A DNA stretch of 64,000 bases from Herbaspirillum sp. RV1423 (GTDB lineage Bacteria; Pseudomonadota; Gammaproteobacteria; Burkholderiales; Burkholderiaceae_D), in NCBI RefSeq assembly GCF_000577615.1, contig NZ_CBXX010000008.1, positions 62,001 to 126,000 of the forward strand, in the 5' to 3' direction. A program made the translations under genes and the position numbers. Each line of letters begins with the position of its first letter. Positions within the stretch are counted from its first letter, which is position 1. This document shows positions 51,151-60,324 of this stretch, one piece after another. The notes beneath the pieces are model-generated. The model did not search any database. It was not told where the DNA came from and worked only from the letters and a program-made list of their open reading frames with translations.

Positions 51151-53178
51151 ATGAGACAAGATTTGTTTGCCCGGCTGAATTCCCCCTATTACATCTACAG
51201 TCCACCGTTTCCGGCCACTTCCGGCGGCGGGAAAGCCCTGCACTATCTTTGCCATGCCCTCAACCTGGCGGGAGAAGAAGCCTATGTCACCGACGCCAGC
51301 ATCGACACCTTGCGCGCCCCCCGCCTGACCCAGGAAATCATCAACGCGCACATCCAGATCGGACGCCAGCCGATCGTGATCTACCCCGAGGTCATCAGCG
51401 GCAATCCGATGAGCGCCCCCCATGTCGTGCGCTATCTGCTCAATCTGCCGGGCGCACTCAACCAGGAACCGCTGGACTGGGGCAAAGACGACCTGATCTA
51501 CGCCCATCGTGAAGAACTGATCCCGCCGGGCATGACAGCGCCTTTGCTTGCCACGCCTCTGGTCAACGATCAGATCTTTCATCCCGGCGCACAGAATCAG
51601 CCTCGCCGGGGAACGCTGGTGTGGATCAATCGTTACCTGAATAAAGGCGGAACGCTGGATCCGCTGACACGCGATGCGACCGAAATATCCCTGCGCGTAC
51701 CGCAACGATCCGCCGAGGAACTGGCCGCGCTGTTCCGTCAGAGCGAGTTGCTGTATACCTACGAACCGTCCACCACCTGTTACGAAGCGCTTCTGTGCGG
51801 CTGCCCGGTGGTCTACCTGCCGAATCCGGTCTCGCTGGCCAACCCGATGTTCGGCCTGGGCTACCTGAATGCGGCGGGCTCCGCCTGGGGGCCTTCCACG
51901 GAACAACTCGCCCACGCCAGAGCAACGGTGCATCAGGCGCCGGAAATATATCGCCAGCGCAGCAGCGCCTTCTGGCAACAGCTCGACGATTTCATCCATG
52001 CCACGCAGCAATCTGTGCATGACAAGACCATGTCGACGCGAACCTCCCAGGCGCAAACGCCGGCTTCCGCCTTGCCTCGGACGACCGCTCCGGCGGCGGC
52101 AATGCCATCCCGCATCCCGGGGCTGCTTGCCACGCCCGTGGGCCAATCGCCTCAAGCGAAGCGCAAAAAGCGCCTCCTCGTGTATTCGGCGGAGTCGACC
52201 TGGAGCCCCTGTCCGCAAATCCGCCTGATCCGCCCCTTCGCGCACCTGCAAGAGGATTGGGAACTCGTCTGGGGCATCCAGAACGGCAAATTGCAGACGG
52301 ACCCGATCGATGGCGCCGACCTGATCGTCCTGCACCGCTTCACACCGGGCCTGATGCCGATCAGTTCACTCCAGGCGATTTTCGACCTTGGAAAACCGGT
52401 CATCTACGAATCGGACGATCTGCTCAACGAGATCCCGCACGACCACCCCGAGGCAGCATCCGGCGCCAGTTGGAAAGAAGGGATCGAGTACACCGTCAGG
52501 CGCGCCAAGGGAGTTGTGGTGTCAACGCAATTCCTGGCGGAAAAATATCGCCAGCTCAATCCGAATGTCCACGTCCTGCCCAACTACATCGACTACGACA
52601 TCTTTTACCGTCCGGTGCCGCAGAGGCGCGACGACAAGATCACCATCGGTTTGCTCGGATCATCGATCCAGCCGTCGAATTTCGCGCTGGTGGACCAGGC
52701 CCTGCGTACGCTGGTCGAACGCTACGGCAAGCGCCTGCATATCTATTTTGTCGGCTGGGTATGCCCGAAAGGCTGGGAACACCACCCGCAAACCACCTTC
52801 CTCAGCTTCGTTCACGAATACGTCAACTACGCCGAGCAACTTCGGAACTGGAACTGGGATATCGCCCTGATTCCATTGGCGTCGGACGAATACAATCAGT
52901 GCAAGAGCTATATCAAGTGGCTGGATTATTCGGCAGCCGGCATCGCCTCGATCTTCAGCGATGTCTCGGTGTATAACGAAGTCGTGACGCACGACAGCAC
53001 CGGACTGCTCATGCCGAACTCGGATCAGGCCTGGCTGCAAGCCATCACCTTGCTGATCGAATCGCCTGAAAAGCGCCATGCGCTGGCAAGCGCCGGACAG
53101 CAGGCAATCAAAGCCGGCTACGATCTACGGGAAAAATCCGCGCTATATAACGACGTCTATGGCAAGCTGGCCTCATGA
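51151..53178 (+). CDS. two-domain glycosyltransferase
   Basis: This 675-aa protein has an N-terminal region (1-290) resembling a glycosyltransferase (PPFPATSGGGKALHYL, YTYEPSTTCYEALLCGCPVV). A low-complexity linker follows (about 295-345, Thr/Ala/Pro-rich). The C-terminal GT4-like domain has GKPVIYESDDLLNEIP, HVLPNYIDYDIF and the acceptor/nucleotide region SCKSYIKWLDYSAAG-like (QCKSYIKWLDYSAAGI). Each half has the EX7E-like positions in part. Two sugar transfers by one polypeptide are possible. It stands alone between divergent rfbF and a methyltransferase gene and has its own promoter. Confidence 0.85.
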   Translation: MRQDLFARLNSPYYIYSPPFPATSGGGKALHYLCHALNLAGEEAYVTDASIDTLRAPRLTQEIINAHIQIGRQPIVIYPEVISGNPMSAPHVVRYLLNLPGALNQEPLDWGKDDLIYAHREELIPPGMTAPLLATPLVNDQIFHPGAQNQPRRGTLVWINRYLNKGGTLDPLTRDATEISLRVPQRSAEELAALFRQSELLYTYEPSTTCYEALLCGCPVVYLPNPVSLANPMFGLGYLNAAGSAWGPSTEQLAHARATVHQAPEIYRQRSSAFWQQLDDFIHATQQSVHDKTMSTRTSQAQTPASALPRTTAPAAAMPSRIPGLLATPVGQSPQAKRKKRLLVYSAESTWSPCPQIRLIRPFAHLQEDWELVWGIQNGKLQTDPIDGADLIVLHRFTPGLMPISSLQAIFDLGKPVIYESDDLLNEIPHDHPEAASGASWKEGIEYTVRRAKGVVVSTQFLAEKYRQLNPNVHVLPNYIDYDIFYRPVPQRRDDKITIGLLGSSIQPSNFALVDQALRTLVERYGKRLHIYFVGWVCPKGWEHHPQTTFLSFVHEYVNYAEQLRNWNWDIALIPLASDEYNQCKSYIKWLDYSAAGIASIFSDVSVYNEVVTHDSTGLLMPNSDQAWLQAITLLIESPEKRHALASAGQQAIKAGYDLREKSALYNDVYGKLAS

Positions 53179-53232
53179 GCGCTTGAGCACTGACGAATAA
53201 AGGAAGCGCAGCGTCGATGGTCATCAATGCGG

Positions 53233-53295
53233 CGATTTATCGATGTTTTCGCCACCAGCTTTGAATTTAGAAGCAATAAATAGACTGCTATACTG
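53233..53295 (+). promoter_or_regulatory. promoter copy 2 upstream of the FkbM-like methyltransferase
   Basis: This copy of the element at 50991-51051 has a TATACT at 53289-53294, about 140 bp before the start at 53434. One indel and about a dozen substitutions distinguish the copies, with the -10 region fully conserved. Confidence 0.62.
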
Positions 53296-53433
53296 AATTT
53301 CAGTAGTACACCATGCCGTCGCAGCCGTTCTGAGCGGCAGTTCAGACGAGCCTTATCTCCGATACGTCCTCCGCTAGCCATTTAATATCGTGTTTCAGTA
53401 AATGCTTCCGGACCACATTGATGGACACATAAA

Positions 53434-54156
53434 ATGAATGAGAGCGTCCTTTTGAACACTTGGAAATGGCAGCCAGGAATGGCTGATTTTCTGAGATTTC
53501 CATTTGAAAATGCAAAACGCATCTCTCAAAATTACTCCCAGGCGTGGCAAGACCTTTTTGTATTGACGATGTTGGATGGACGTTTGAACGGACGCTATCT
53601 GGAAGTCGGCGCCAATGTCGCCAACTTCCACAACAACACCGCTTTGCTCAATAGCGCTTTTTCCTGGGAAGGCATCTCTCTCGAATACGACCCTGCCTGC
53701 CTTCAATCATGGATGACTGAGCGTCCCGATGGCAATTTCGTGATTGCCGATGCACTGGCGATTGACTACAGAGAAGCCATCGCCCAGTGGTTTGGCCCCG
53801 ACACGAAGCGCATTGACTACCTGCAACTGGACATCGACCCCAGTTTTAATACGCTCAAGGTATTGAAGCGGCTGCCGCTGGATACGCATCGCTTCTCTGT
53901 CATCACCTTCGAAACGGATGCCTATTCCAAGGATTTTCGCGCCCGCGACGAAAGCAGGGAAATTCTCCGCCAACACGGCTACGAGCTGGTCGCAAAAAAT
54001 CTGTGCGTGATGTATGCCGTGGTTTCGCCCGACCCGATCCCTTTTGAAGACTGGTGGGTGGACCCTACCGTCGTCGACCGAAAGAAGATCGACGAACTGC
54101 AACAGTTGCCGAATCTGCCCTTGCTGCCTCAGCACGTTCTATTTCGCAATAGCTAG
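53434..54156 (+). CDS. FkbM-family-like methyltransferase
   Basis: This 240-aa SAM-dependent methyltransferase-like protein has SQAWQDLFVLTML, the glycine motif YLEVGANVANFHNNT, EYDPACLQSW and IDYLQLDIDPSFNTLKVL, the pattern of FkbM-type O-methyltransferases. It probably methylates a polysaccharide residue. It lies in a plus-strand pair with the 516-aa gene, 143 bp downstream. Confidence 0.85.
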   Translation: MNESVLLNTWKWQPGMADFLRFPFENAKRISQNYSQAWQDLFVLTMLDGRLNGRYLEVGANVANFHNNTALLNSAFSWEGISLEYDPACLQSWMTERPDGNFVIADALAIDYREAIAQWFGPDTKRIDYLQLDIDPSFNTLKVLKRLPLDTHRFSVITFETDAYSKDFRARDESREILRQHGYELVAKNLCVMYAVVSPDPIPFEDWWVDPTVVDRKKIDELQQLPNLPLLPQHVLFRNS

Positions 54157-54299
54157 CTGTTGCAGCTTGCCGGATGATTGCCGCCCGACGCTGCACGAGG
54201 AATCTGCAGCGTCGCCCGTGTTACCCCAGCTTCAGCCTCTTTTTATAATGCCCCGCCAGCCGTATGGAACGATGATGGAAATTCAAAGCGAGGTAGTCG

Positions 54300-55850
54300 A
54301 TGACCATAAATAGAATCACGGAACCTCATATATGGAACAGGTTTGACGAGAAAAATTACCTCGATTTTTGCCCATCCGTCGCGACGTTGCCCAATGGTGA
54401 ACAGTGGGTAGCGTTCCGCAGAAACAAGAGGCCGCCCGTATGGGGTGCAGGCGAGATATGGATGGTTCGGGTAGATCAGGAACTGGCGCCGATCGGCACG
54501 CCGTTTCAACTCATTCCCGCGGGGGAAGATCCGCGATTGCTGGTCCTCGGCAATCGGTTGTTTCTCATGTATGTCTACGTGGACCGCAGCGATCAGGGTG
54601 AAATTGTCGGCACAACGATTGCCATCGCGAAAATTGACTGGGCCAATGGCTTTCAGTTGATCCATCACCTCAAACTGCCGCAGAATCCGCTTGGCTCAGG
54701 AAAAAAGCCGGACAACTCGCTTGTCGGCTACGAAAAGAACTGGGTGCCATTTTTCATCGACAGCGACACCATCGGCATCCTGTATTCCCATTCGCCGTGG
54801 ATCGTCCTGGAACTGTCCGTGGCCGGCGCCCCTGGCAGTTGGTCATTTAAAAATGCGCATCAGGACAACGGACTGGAATGGGGATACGGCGAAATTCGCG
54901 GCGGCAGCGTTCCAATCGAATACAGTCCGAATGAATACATCACTTTCTTTCATTCATCAGCCAAGACCGGCGGAAAAAAAATATATTATGGCGGCGCCTG
55001 TATTTTTTCAAAGCACGCGCCATATACGCCCACTTACTTCACAGCCGAACCGCTGACGACATCGCCGTTCAAATCAGGAAGCGACAAGCATGGCTGGTAT
55101 CTGGGGCAACCGATCATCTTTCCTCTCGGCGCATCTTTCAATGCAAGAAAAGATAGCTACGAGATCCTGTGCAGTCTCGATGATGCATTCATCTGTCTTT
55201 ACTCCATTCCATCCACTTATCTCAGGGAACGGCTGCAAGCGGCCGGCAAGGACCACCTGGTCCCGCGCATCCTGAGCTACCGCAAGAAGAAACCGGACGA
55301 CAAGGATCTCTTCGTTATTTCCGCCAAGAGACGCATTCCATTCCAGGAAGAATTGATCAGATTTTTCAATGCGATGGAAATCAGCGGGGATATCTACTTT
55401 GACATCGGTGCCGATGACGGAGATTTCCTCGTGCTGCTGAACAATCAATTTCGCCAGAGCTATTCCGTTGCCCCCACGTCCGACTCGCAAGCATCCAGGC
55501 AAAGAAACATCCAGTTGAATGCCATGCATTCCATCACCTCGATCGACGAGGCGCAATTCCCATCCTTCATTGCCGCCATGACGTCCGATATGCCGATCAA
55601 AACCGGCGACGAAATATGGATGCGTATCGACTGCGCTGAAACACACGCCAGTCTCGATACCTACATTCCGGTTGCGCTGCAAATGAGCGCTTCACTTCTC
55701 TTGTCCGGAATTTCCCAAGACGCAATGCGAGCGCTGCTCGCCCAGTACGACATGAACGGCTATGCGATATCAGTCATCGCCAGCCTGAATCAAGTCATGT
55801 ACTTGCTTATCGAAAAGAGCCATGTCAAGAAATATGAATGGTTCATCTGA
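54300..55850 (+). CDS. GH130-like five-bladed propeller protein with C-terminal methyltransferase-like region
   Basis: This 516-aa protein has residues 1-345 that look like the beta-propeller of GH130 mannoside phosphorylases: CPSVATLPNGEQWVAFRR, AGEDPRLLVLGNRLFLMYV and GGSVPIEYSPNEYITFFH. Residues 365-510 resemble a FkbM-like domain (GDIYFDIGADDGDFLVLL, DEIWMRIDCAETHASLD). The SAM motif is imperfect, so activity is doubtful. The fusion may read or trim and methylate a glycan. The function is inferred from fold resemblance only. Confidence 0.72.
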   Translation: MTINRITEPHIWNRFDEKNYLDFCPSVATLPNGEQWVAFRRNKRPPVWGAGEIWMVRVDQELAPIGTPFQLIPAGEDPRLLVLGNRLFLMYVYVDRSDQGEIVGTTIAIAKIDWANGFQLIHHLKLPQNPLGSGKKPDNSLVGYEKNWVPFFIDSDTIGILYSHSPWIVLELSVAGAPGSWSFKNAHQDNGLEWGYGEIRGGSVPIEYSPNEYITFFHSSAKTGGKKIYYGGACIFSKHAPYTPTYFTAEPLTTSPFKSGSDKHGWYLGQPIIFPLGASFNARKDSYEILCSLDDAFICLYSIPSTYLRERLQAAGKDHLVPRILSYRKKKPDDKDLFVISAKRRIPFQEELIRFFNAMEISGDIYFDIGADDGDFLVLLNNQFRQSYSVAPTSDSQASRQRNIQLNAMHSITSIDEAQFPSFIAAMTSDMPIKTGDEIWMRIDCAETHASLDTYIPVALQMSASLLLSGISQDAMRALLAQYDMNGYAISVIASLNQVMYLLIEKSHVKKYEWFI

Positions 55851-55943
55851 TCCGGGAGAGTTCCGCCATCTCCATCGCCGCCATACGCTCGTCATGCCGC
55901 GCGGACAAGAGCCGACGACATGCGAGCGGCGACGAGTCCGGCG

Positions 55944-57179
55944 TTAATTGACAATATCCAGGTAAGGAAGAGGGAAAACCAATTTCCCTTTTTTGAGTTT
56001 GTTGTTCCTCACGAAAAATTCCTTGAAATGCCAGGGAAGAACAATCAGAAAATCCGGCTCGTTTTCAATGAATTCAAGCTCGGGCACGATAGGGATCAAG
56101 GTGCCCGGCGTAAAGCAGCCGTATTTTTCAGGATTCACTTCGCCCACCGCTGAAATCTCGGCGGCAGTGAAACCGCAATACTGCAAGAGCACGTTGCCTT
56201 TCGTCGAGGCCCCCAGGCAAACAACACACTTTCCTTCGGCCAGGGCATCGGCGACAAAACGGCGCAATACGTCTCTGCTCTCTTTCACTCTCGCTGCAAA
56301 CTCCTGGTAAGGCCTCAATGTGTCCAAGCCGGATTTCCTCTCCTGTTCCAGGATTTCCTGCAAGTTTTTGCATACCGGATAGGCCGAACTCTTTTTTGCG
56401 GCGGTGATGGAAAAGCTGCCGCCATTGACGTCATTGAATTCGACATCAACGATTTTCAGCCCGCTTCGTTCGGTCATCCAATGTATCTGCTTCAATGCGT
56501 AGTATTCCAGATGCTCATGGCAGGCTGTATCGTAGGAATTGCGCTCCAGCATCAACGGCATGTAGCTTTGTTCAAATACCCAGACACCCTGATCGTCCAG
56601 AATTTCGGCAACCTCATTGACGAAATCCATCGGACGCTCAAGATCATAAAACATCGAAAATGAGGTAACGACGCGTGCTTTGCGGTTGTGGAAAGCATCG
56701 CGGAATACCTTCGCCGTAAAGAAATCGGGAATCACCGTCACCCCTTCCGGATAGTACTGCCGGAACTTGGCCGCAGTAGGATCGATGCCGACACGCGCAA
56801 AACCTTTGTCGCCGTATGCACGCAAGGTGGTTCCGTCATTGCTGCCGATATCCAGGATAACGGGTTCCCCGCTCATGTCGACCAGCCCCAGGATCCGCTC
56901 GACCTTGCTATTCAGATGTTTGACCATACTGGCGTTGAGCCCGGACCGGTAACCGTAGTTGATCCCATACATTTCACTCAGGTCATAGGAATGGGCAAGT
57001 TGCAGCAGGCCGCAACAATCCTCCTTGCCCGTACATTTGACCAGGCGCAAAGGGCCTTTGGTGATGATTTGATCACGCTGCTTGGGAAAAACGCCCGTCA
57101 GCGTTTGTTCACCGAGATCCAACACCTGTTCGAGATGCGTGTTGCCGCAAATCCGACATGCTTTCAATTCGCTATACAT
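55944..57179 (-). CDS. sugar C-methyltransferase (NovU/TylC3-like), GDP-sugar branch
   Basis: This 411-aa second C-methyltransferase of the locus has zinc cysteines in ACRICG and KCTGKEDCCG, the SAM site ILDIGSNDGTTLRAY, the catalytic TACHEHLEYY and the C-terminal LGASTKGNVLLQYCG. It is only 24 bp downstream of a GDP-mannose-dehydratase paralogue and in the same operon as gmd, so it probably methylates a GDP-4-keto-6-deoxyhexose. Virenose-type sugars are made by such gene sets. Sequence identity with the copy at 48229 is clearly low, so it is not a recent duplication. Confidence 0.87.
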   Translation of the reverse strand: MYSELKACRICGNTHLEQVLDLGEQTLTGVFPKQRDQIITKGPLRLVKCTGKEDCCGLLQLAHSYDLSEMYGINYGYRSGLNASMVKHLNSKVERILGLVDMSGEPVILDIGSNDGTTLRAYGDKGFARVGIDPTAAKFRQYYPEGVTVIPDFFTAKVFRDAFHNRKARVVTSFSMFYDLERPMDFVNEVAEILDDQGVWVFEQSYMPLMLERNSYDTACHEHLEYYALKQIHWMTERSGLKIVDVEFNDVNGGSFSITAAKKSSAYPVCKNLQEILEQERKSGLDTLRPYQEFAARVKESRDVLRRFVADALAEGKCVVCLGASTKGNVLLQYCGFTAAEISAVGEVNPEKYGCFTPGTLIPIVPELEFIENEPDFLIVLPWHFKEFFVRNNKLKKGKLVFPLPYLDIVN

Positions 57180-57203
57180 AAGAATTATTTCCCGTTCTTC
57201 AAT

Positions 57204-58166
57204 TTATTCAGCTTTTTTCAAACGATCGCGATCCGCGTCCACGAGCATCTTCACCAATCCGGGAAAATCCACGCTCCGACGCCATCCCAGTTGCTGCTCG
57301 GCCCGGCCTGGATTGCCTCTCAACTCGACGGTGTCGATTCTGCCGCCAAACGATTTGTTCACTTTCACATAGTCGTTATAGTTTAATCCGACATATTCAA
57401 AAGCGATTTTGCAGAAATCCCGGACGCTATGGGTTTCACCTGTCGCGATAACATAGTCATCTCCGACTGCATACTGCGACATTCGCCAGATCGCATTGAC
57501 GTAGTCTCCGGCATATCCCCAGTCGCGCCGGCTATCCAGATTGCCAAGCTCCAGCTCATCGGATTTTCCGGCGGCAATCATGACTGCCGCCTTGGCGATT
57601 TTCCTCGTCACATAATGCTCTTCACGACGGGGACTTTCGTGATTGAACAGGATAGCGGTGCTGGCGTGCAGTCCATATCGTTCACGATACATCCGGATCA
57701 TATGCAATCCATAGGCCTTGGCAGCGCCGTAACTATTGACCGGCGCAATTTCCGTCGTTTCGCTTTGCGGCGTTGTCTTTGCTCCGGCAAATATCTCGCT
57801 GCTGGCAGCCTGGCAAAAATGCGTTGCCGATGAAAACTGCCTGATCGCCTCAAGAAAGCGCACTGTCGCAACGCCATTCACTTCCGCAGTCTGAATCGGA
57901 TCGTCGAATAGCTGGGCGCTCGATGCTCTTGCCGCCAGATTATAAATTTCATCAGGGCGCGTCGTCGCGACCACCTCGTTCACCGCACGGGTGTCCGCGA
58001 GATCCAGTTTCATTATGTCGATTACCGCTGCGCCGCAATGCATCTGGCCCGAATCCCGATGACTCGCCCCCAGGACCCGATACCCCTGGCCGCATAGCAA
58101 CTCGGCCAGATAACTGCCATCCTGTCCGCTTATGCCGGTAATCAATGCAGTCTTTTGACTGGCCAC
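57204..58166 (-). CDS. GDP-mannose 4,6-dehydratase paralogue / NDP-sugar SDR
   Basis: This 320-aa extended SDR close to Gmd has LITGISGQDGSYLAELL, QAASSEIFAG and YGAAKAYGLHMIR. FNHESPRREEHYVTRKI follows, with NLDSRRDWGYAGDYV. It is shorter than the true Gmd beside it and lacks the typical C-terminal part. It may be a second dehydratase, a 4-reductase (Rmd-like) or an epimerase for the GDP-sugar. It lies 61 bp after gmd. Confidence 0.82.
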   Translation of the reverse strand: MASQKTALITGISGQDGSYLAELLCGQGYRVLGASHRDSGQMHCGAAVIDIMKLDLADTRAVNEVVATTRPDEIYNLAARASSAQLFDDPIQTAEVNGVATVRFLEAIRQFSSATHFCQAASSEIFAGAKTTPQSETTEIAPVNSYGAAKAYGLHMIRMYRERYGLHASTAILFNHESPRREEHYVTRKIAKAAVMIAAGKSDELELGNLDSRRDWGYAGDYVNAIWRMSQYAVGDDYVIATGETHSVRDFCKIAFEYVGLNYNDYVKVNKSFGGRIDTVELRGNPGRAEQQLGWRRSVDFPGLVKMLVDADRDRLKKAE

Positions 58167-58227
58167 TTCGTCCTCAAATCGTTAGCGTTTCATATGCAAC
58201 CACGGCCGCTCGGAATACCGCCCGCCA

Positions 58228-59316
58228 TTACTCATGATAGGCATTGGTGTAATATCCATGCCGTTTAGTCAATTCGTCACGCTCCGTCACTTTCAAGTCT
58301 TCCCGCACCATTTCCGCGACAAGCTCCCGGAATGTAATCTTCGGTTCCCAGCCCAGCATTGTTTTTGCCTTGGTGGAGTCGCCAAGCAAAGTCTCCACTT
58401 CCGTCGGACGGAAATAACGCGGATCTACCGAGACGATGCACTTCCCTTGGTCGTCGTAGCCTTTTTCGTCCACGCCTTCGCCCTTCCAGCTCATGTTGAT
58501 GCCCAGTTCCATGGCAGCGATATTGACGAAGTCGCGCACGCTATGTTGGACCCCGGTCGCGATGACAAAATCTTCCGGTTTTTCCTGCTGCAGCATGAGC
58601 CATTGCATCTCCACATAGTCCTTGGCATGGCCCCAATCGCGCAGTGCATTCAGGTTCCCCAGATACAAATGGTCTTGCAATCCCAACTTGATGCGCGTCA
58701 ATGCGCGCGTAATTTTCCGCGTCACGAAATTTTCGCCTCTTAACGGAGACTCGTGATTGAACAAGATGCCGTTGCAGGCATAAAGGCCGTAGGCTTCCCG
58801 GTAATTCACCGTGATCCAGTATGCGTAAAGCTTGGCGACGGCGTATGGGCTGCGTGGATAAAATGGCGTCGTTTCCTTTTGTGGAACCTCCTGCACCAGC
58901 CCGAACATTTCAGAGGTCGACGCCTGATAGAACCGGGTCTTCTTGGTCAGTCCGAGGATACGTATCGCTTCGAGCAAGCGTAGTGCACCGACGCCATCGA
59001 CGTCGGCGGCATACTCCGGGGACTCAAAACTGACCGCGACATGGCTCATGGCTGCCAGGTTGTAGATTTCGTCCGGCTGCGTCTGCTGAATGATCCGCGT
59101 CAGATTCGATGAATCGCTCAGATCGCCGTGATGCAAGAAAAAACGGACGCCTTCCTCATGAGGGTCGCTATAAAGATGGTCGACCCTGGCGGTATTGAAT
59201 TGCGATGCACGACGTTTGAGGCCATGAACCACATAACCTTTGCTGAGCAGAAGCTCTGCAAGATAAGCGCCATCCTGACCGGTAACACCGGTGATCAACG
59301 CAACCTTATTTTCCAT
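58228..59316 (-). CDS. gmd: GDP-mannose 4,6-dehydratase
   Basis: This 362-aa Gmd forms GDP-4-keto-6-deoxymannose. The motifs are [44 protein letters not shown] and [36 protein letters not shown] and [15 protein letters not shown] follow. Full length and complete motifs make the call secure. The downstream paralogue and C-methyltransferase probably use its product. Confidence 0.95.
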   Translation of the reverse strand: MENKVALITGVTGQDGAYLAELLLSKGYVVHGLKRRASQFNTARVDHLYSDPHEEGVRFFLHHGDLSDSSNLTRIIQQTQPDEIYNLAAMSHVAVSFESPEYAADVDGVGALRLLEAIRILGLTKKTRFYQASTSEMFGLVQEVPQKETTPFYPRSPYAVAKLYAYWITVNYREAYGLYACNGILFNHESPLRGENFVTRKITRALTRIKLGLQDHLYLGNLNALRDWGHAKDYVEMQWLMLQQEKPEDFVIATGVQHSVRDFVNIAAMELGINMSWKGEGVDEKGYDDQGKCIVSVDPRYFRPTEVETLLGDSTKAKTMLGWEPKITFRELVAEMVREDLKVTERDELTKRHGYYTNAYHE

Positions 59317-59465
59317 TTCTCAATTCCTTTTCGCACTTGCGATCATCAACACAAGGATCCATGAAGGAGCTCTCGAATCTGAATCTGCACCGTTACTGCC
59401 GGCGCAGTCCGAAATAAACCGGAACGCCATTCATACGTTCGGCACTGCCATCTCGCCGTTTGTCC

Positions 59466-60248
59466 TTAACTTACCCGGCCAGTCGTCGATGTGACGGCAT
59501 GCGACTCGGAGATCATCATGTTCTGCCCGAATTTTCCCATATTACGCAACAGTTCCAGGATCAAAAAACTGTGCAGGCGTTCCAGCAGGAAACCCATTGA
59601 GCGCCTCTGATAGCCATCGCGCACAACGAAATAAGAGGAATTCATGAATCCCGATGCCCGCTCAAGATACAGATAAAGTTTTTTGAAAATCTCGATCTGG
59701 TAAATCCCCACACTGCATGCCGGTATGATGTCTTGATAGCGCAAGAATTTTGCGGCATCCACTGGACTGAACATTTCAATTTCCATCAGATATTTGACGA
59801 AATTGAGAAAATCCTCAAGCACGTGCGCAGTCGCATATTGGCTCACGACGCCATCCGAAAAATGCACGGGAGTATTGAAGCAACTGATGGAATTGGTCCT
59901 GTCAAAACAAGACGCATACTTGCCCATATCGCTTTCCTGAATAGTCGTGATCCAAGGACCATTGGAGGCTTTGGTGCCATCTACCGGCTCGGGCGACACG
60001 AATCGTCTATAGTGCGAAATATTGACGTACTCGAAATTGGACGCAATGGCATCGATATTTTTATAGAGCCAAAGCAGTTGCGCATATTCCGACAGCGCAT
60101 GACCGTTTTCGCCGTAGATGTCGTCCGGTACGATTGCTCGTCTTTTGGCTCCGCCCGTAATCACGTTGGGCGAAATAGCCAGGTCGATGAAATGTGCATG
60201 CCTTTCCGGGAAAGGCAAATGCCCGATACATACGTTGATGGTATTCAT
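59466..60248 (-). CDS. DUF4422-like putative glycosyltransferase
   Basis: This 260-aa protein starts INVCIGHLPFPERHAHF and contains SEYAQLLWLYKNI followed by NFEYVNISHYRRFVSP, which is the DUF4422 hallmark (LYW.WKN ... GL.HYRRY). A C-terminal DGYQRRSMGFLLERLHSFLI matches the last part of the 548-aa protein at 46536. It probably transfers a sugar of the locus; the activity is not established for the family here. Confidence 0.8.
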   Translation of the reverse strand: MNTINVCIGHLPFPERHAHFIDLAISPNVITGGAKRRAIVPDDIYGENGHALSEYAQLLWLYKNIDAIASNFEYVNISHYRRFVSPEPVDGTKASNGPWITTIQESDMGKYASCFDRTNSISCFNTPVHFSDGVVSQYATAHVLEDFLNFVKYLMEIEMFSPVDAAKFLRYQDIIPACSVGIYQIEIFKKLYLYLERASGFMNSSYFVVRDGYQRRSMGFLLERLHSFLILELLRNMGKFGQNMMISESHAVTSTTGRVS

Positions 60249-60324
60249 ACTCGATTAGTGGTCTCTTCAAAATCGTCTGGCACGCGACCGGCTCCTTGAC
60301 TTGCGCAGCCCAGGAGGCTTATTT

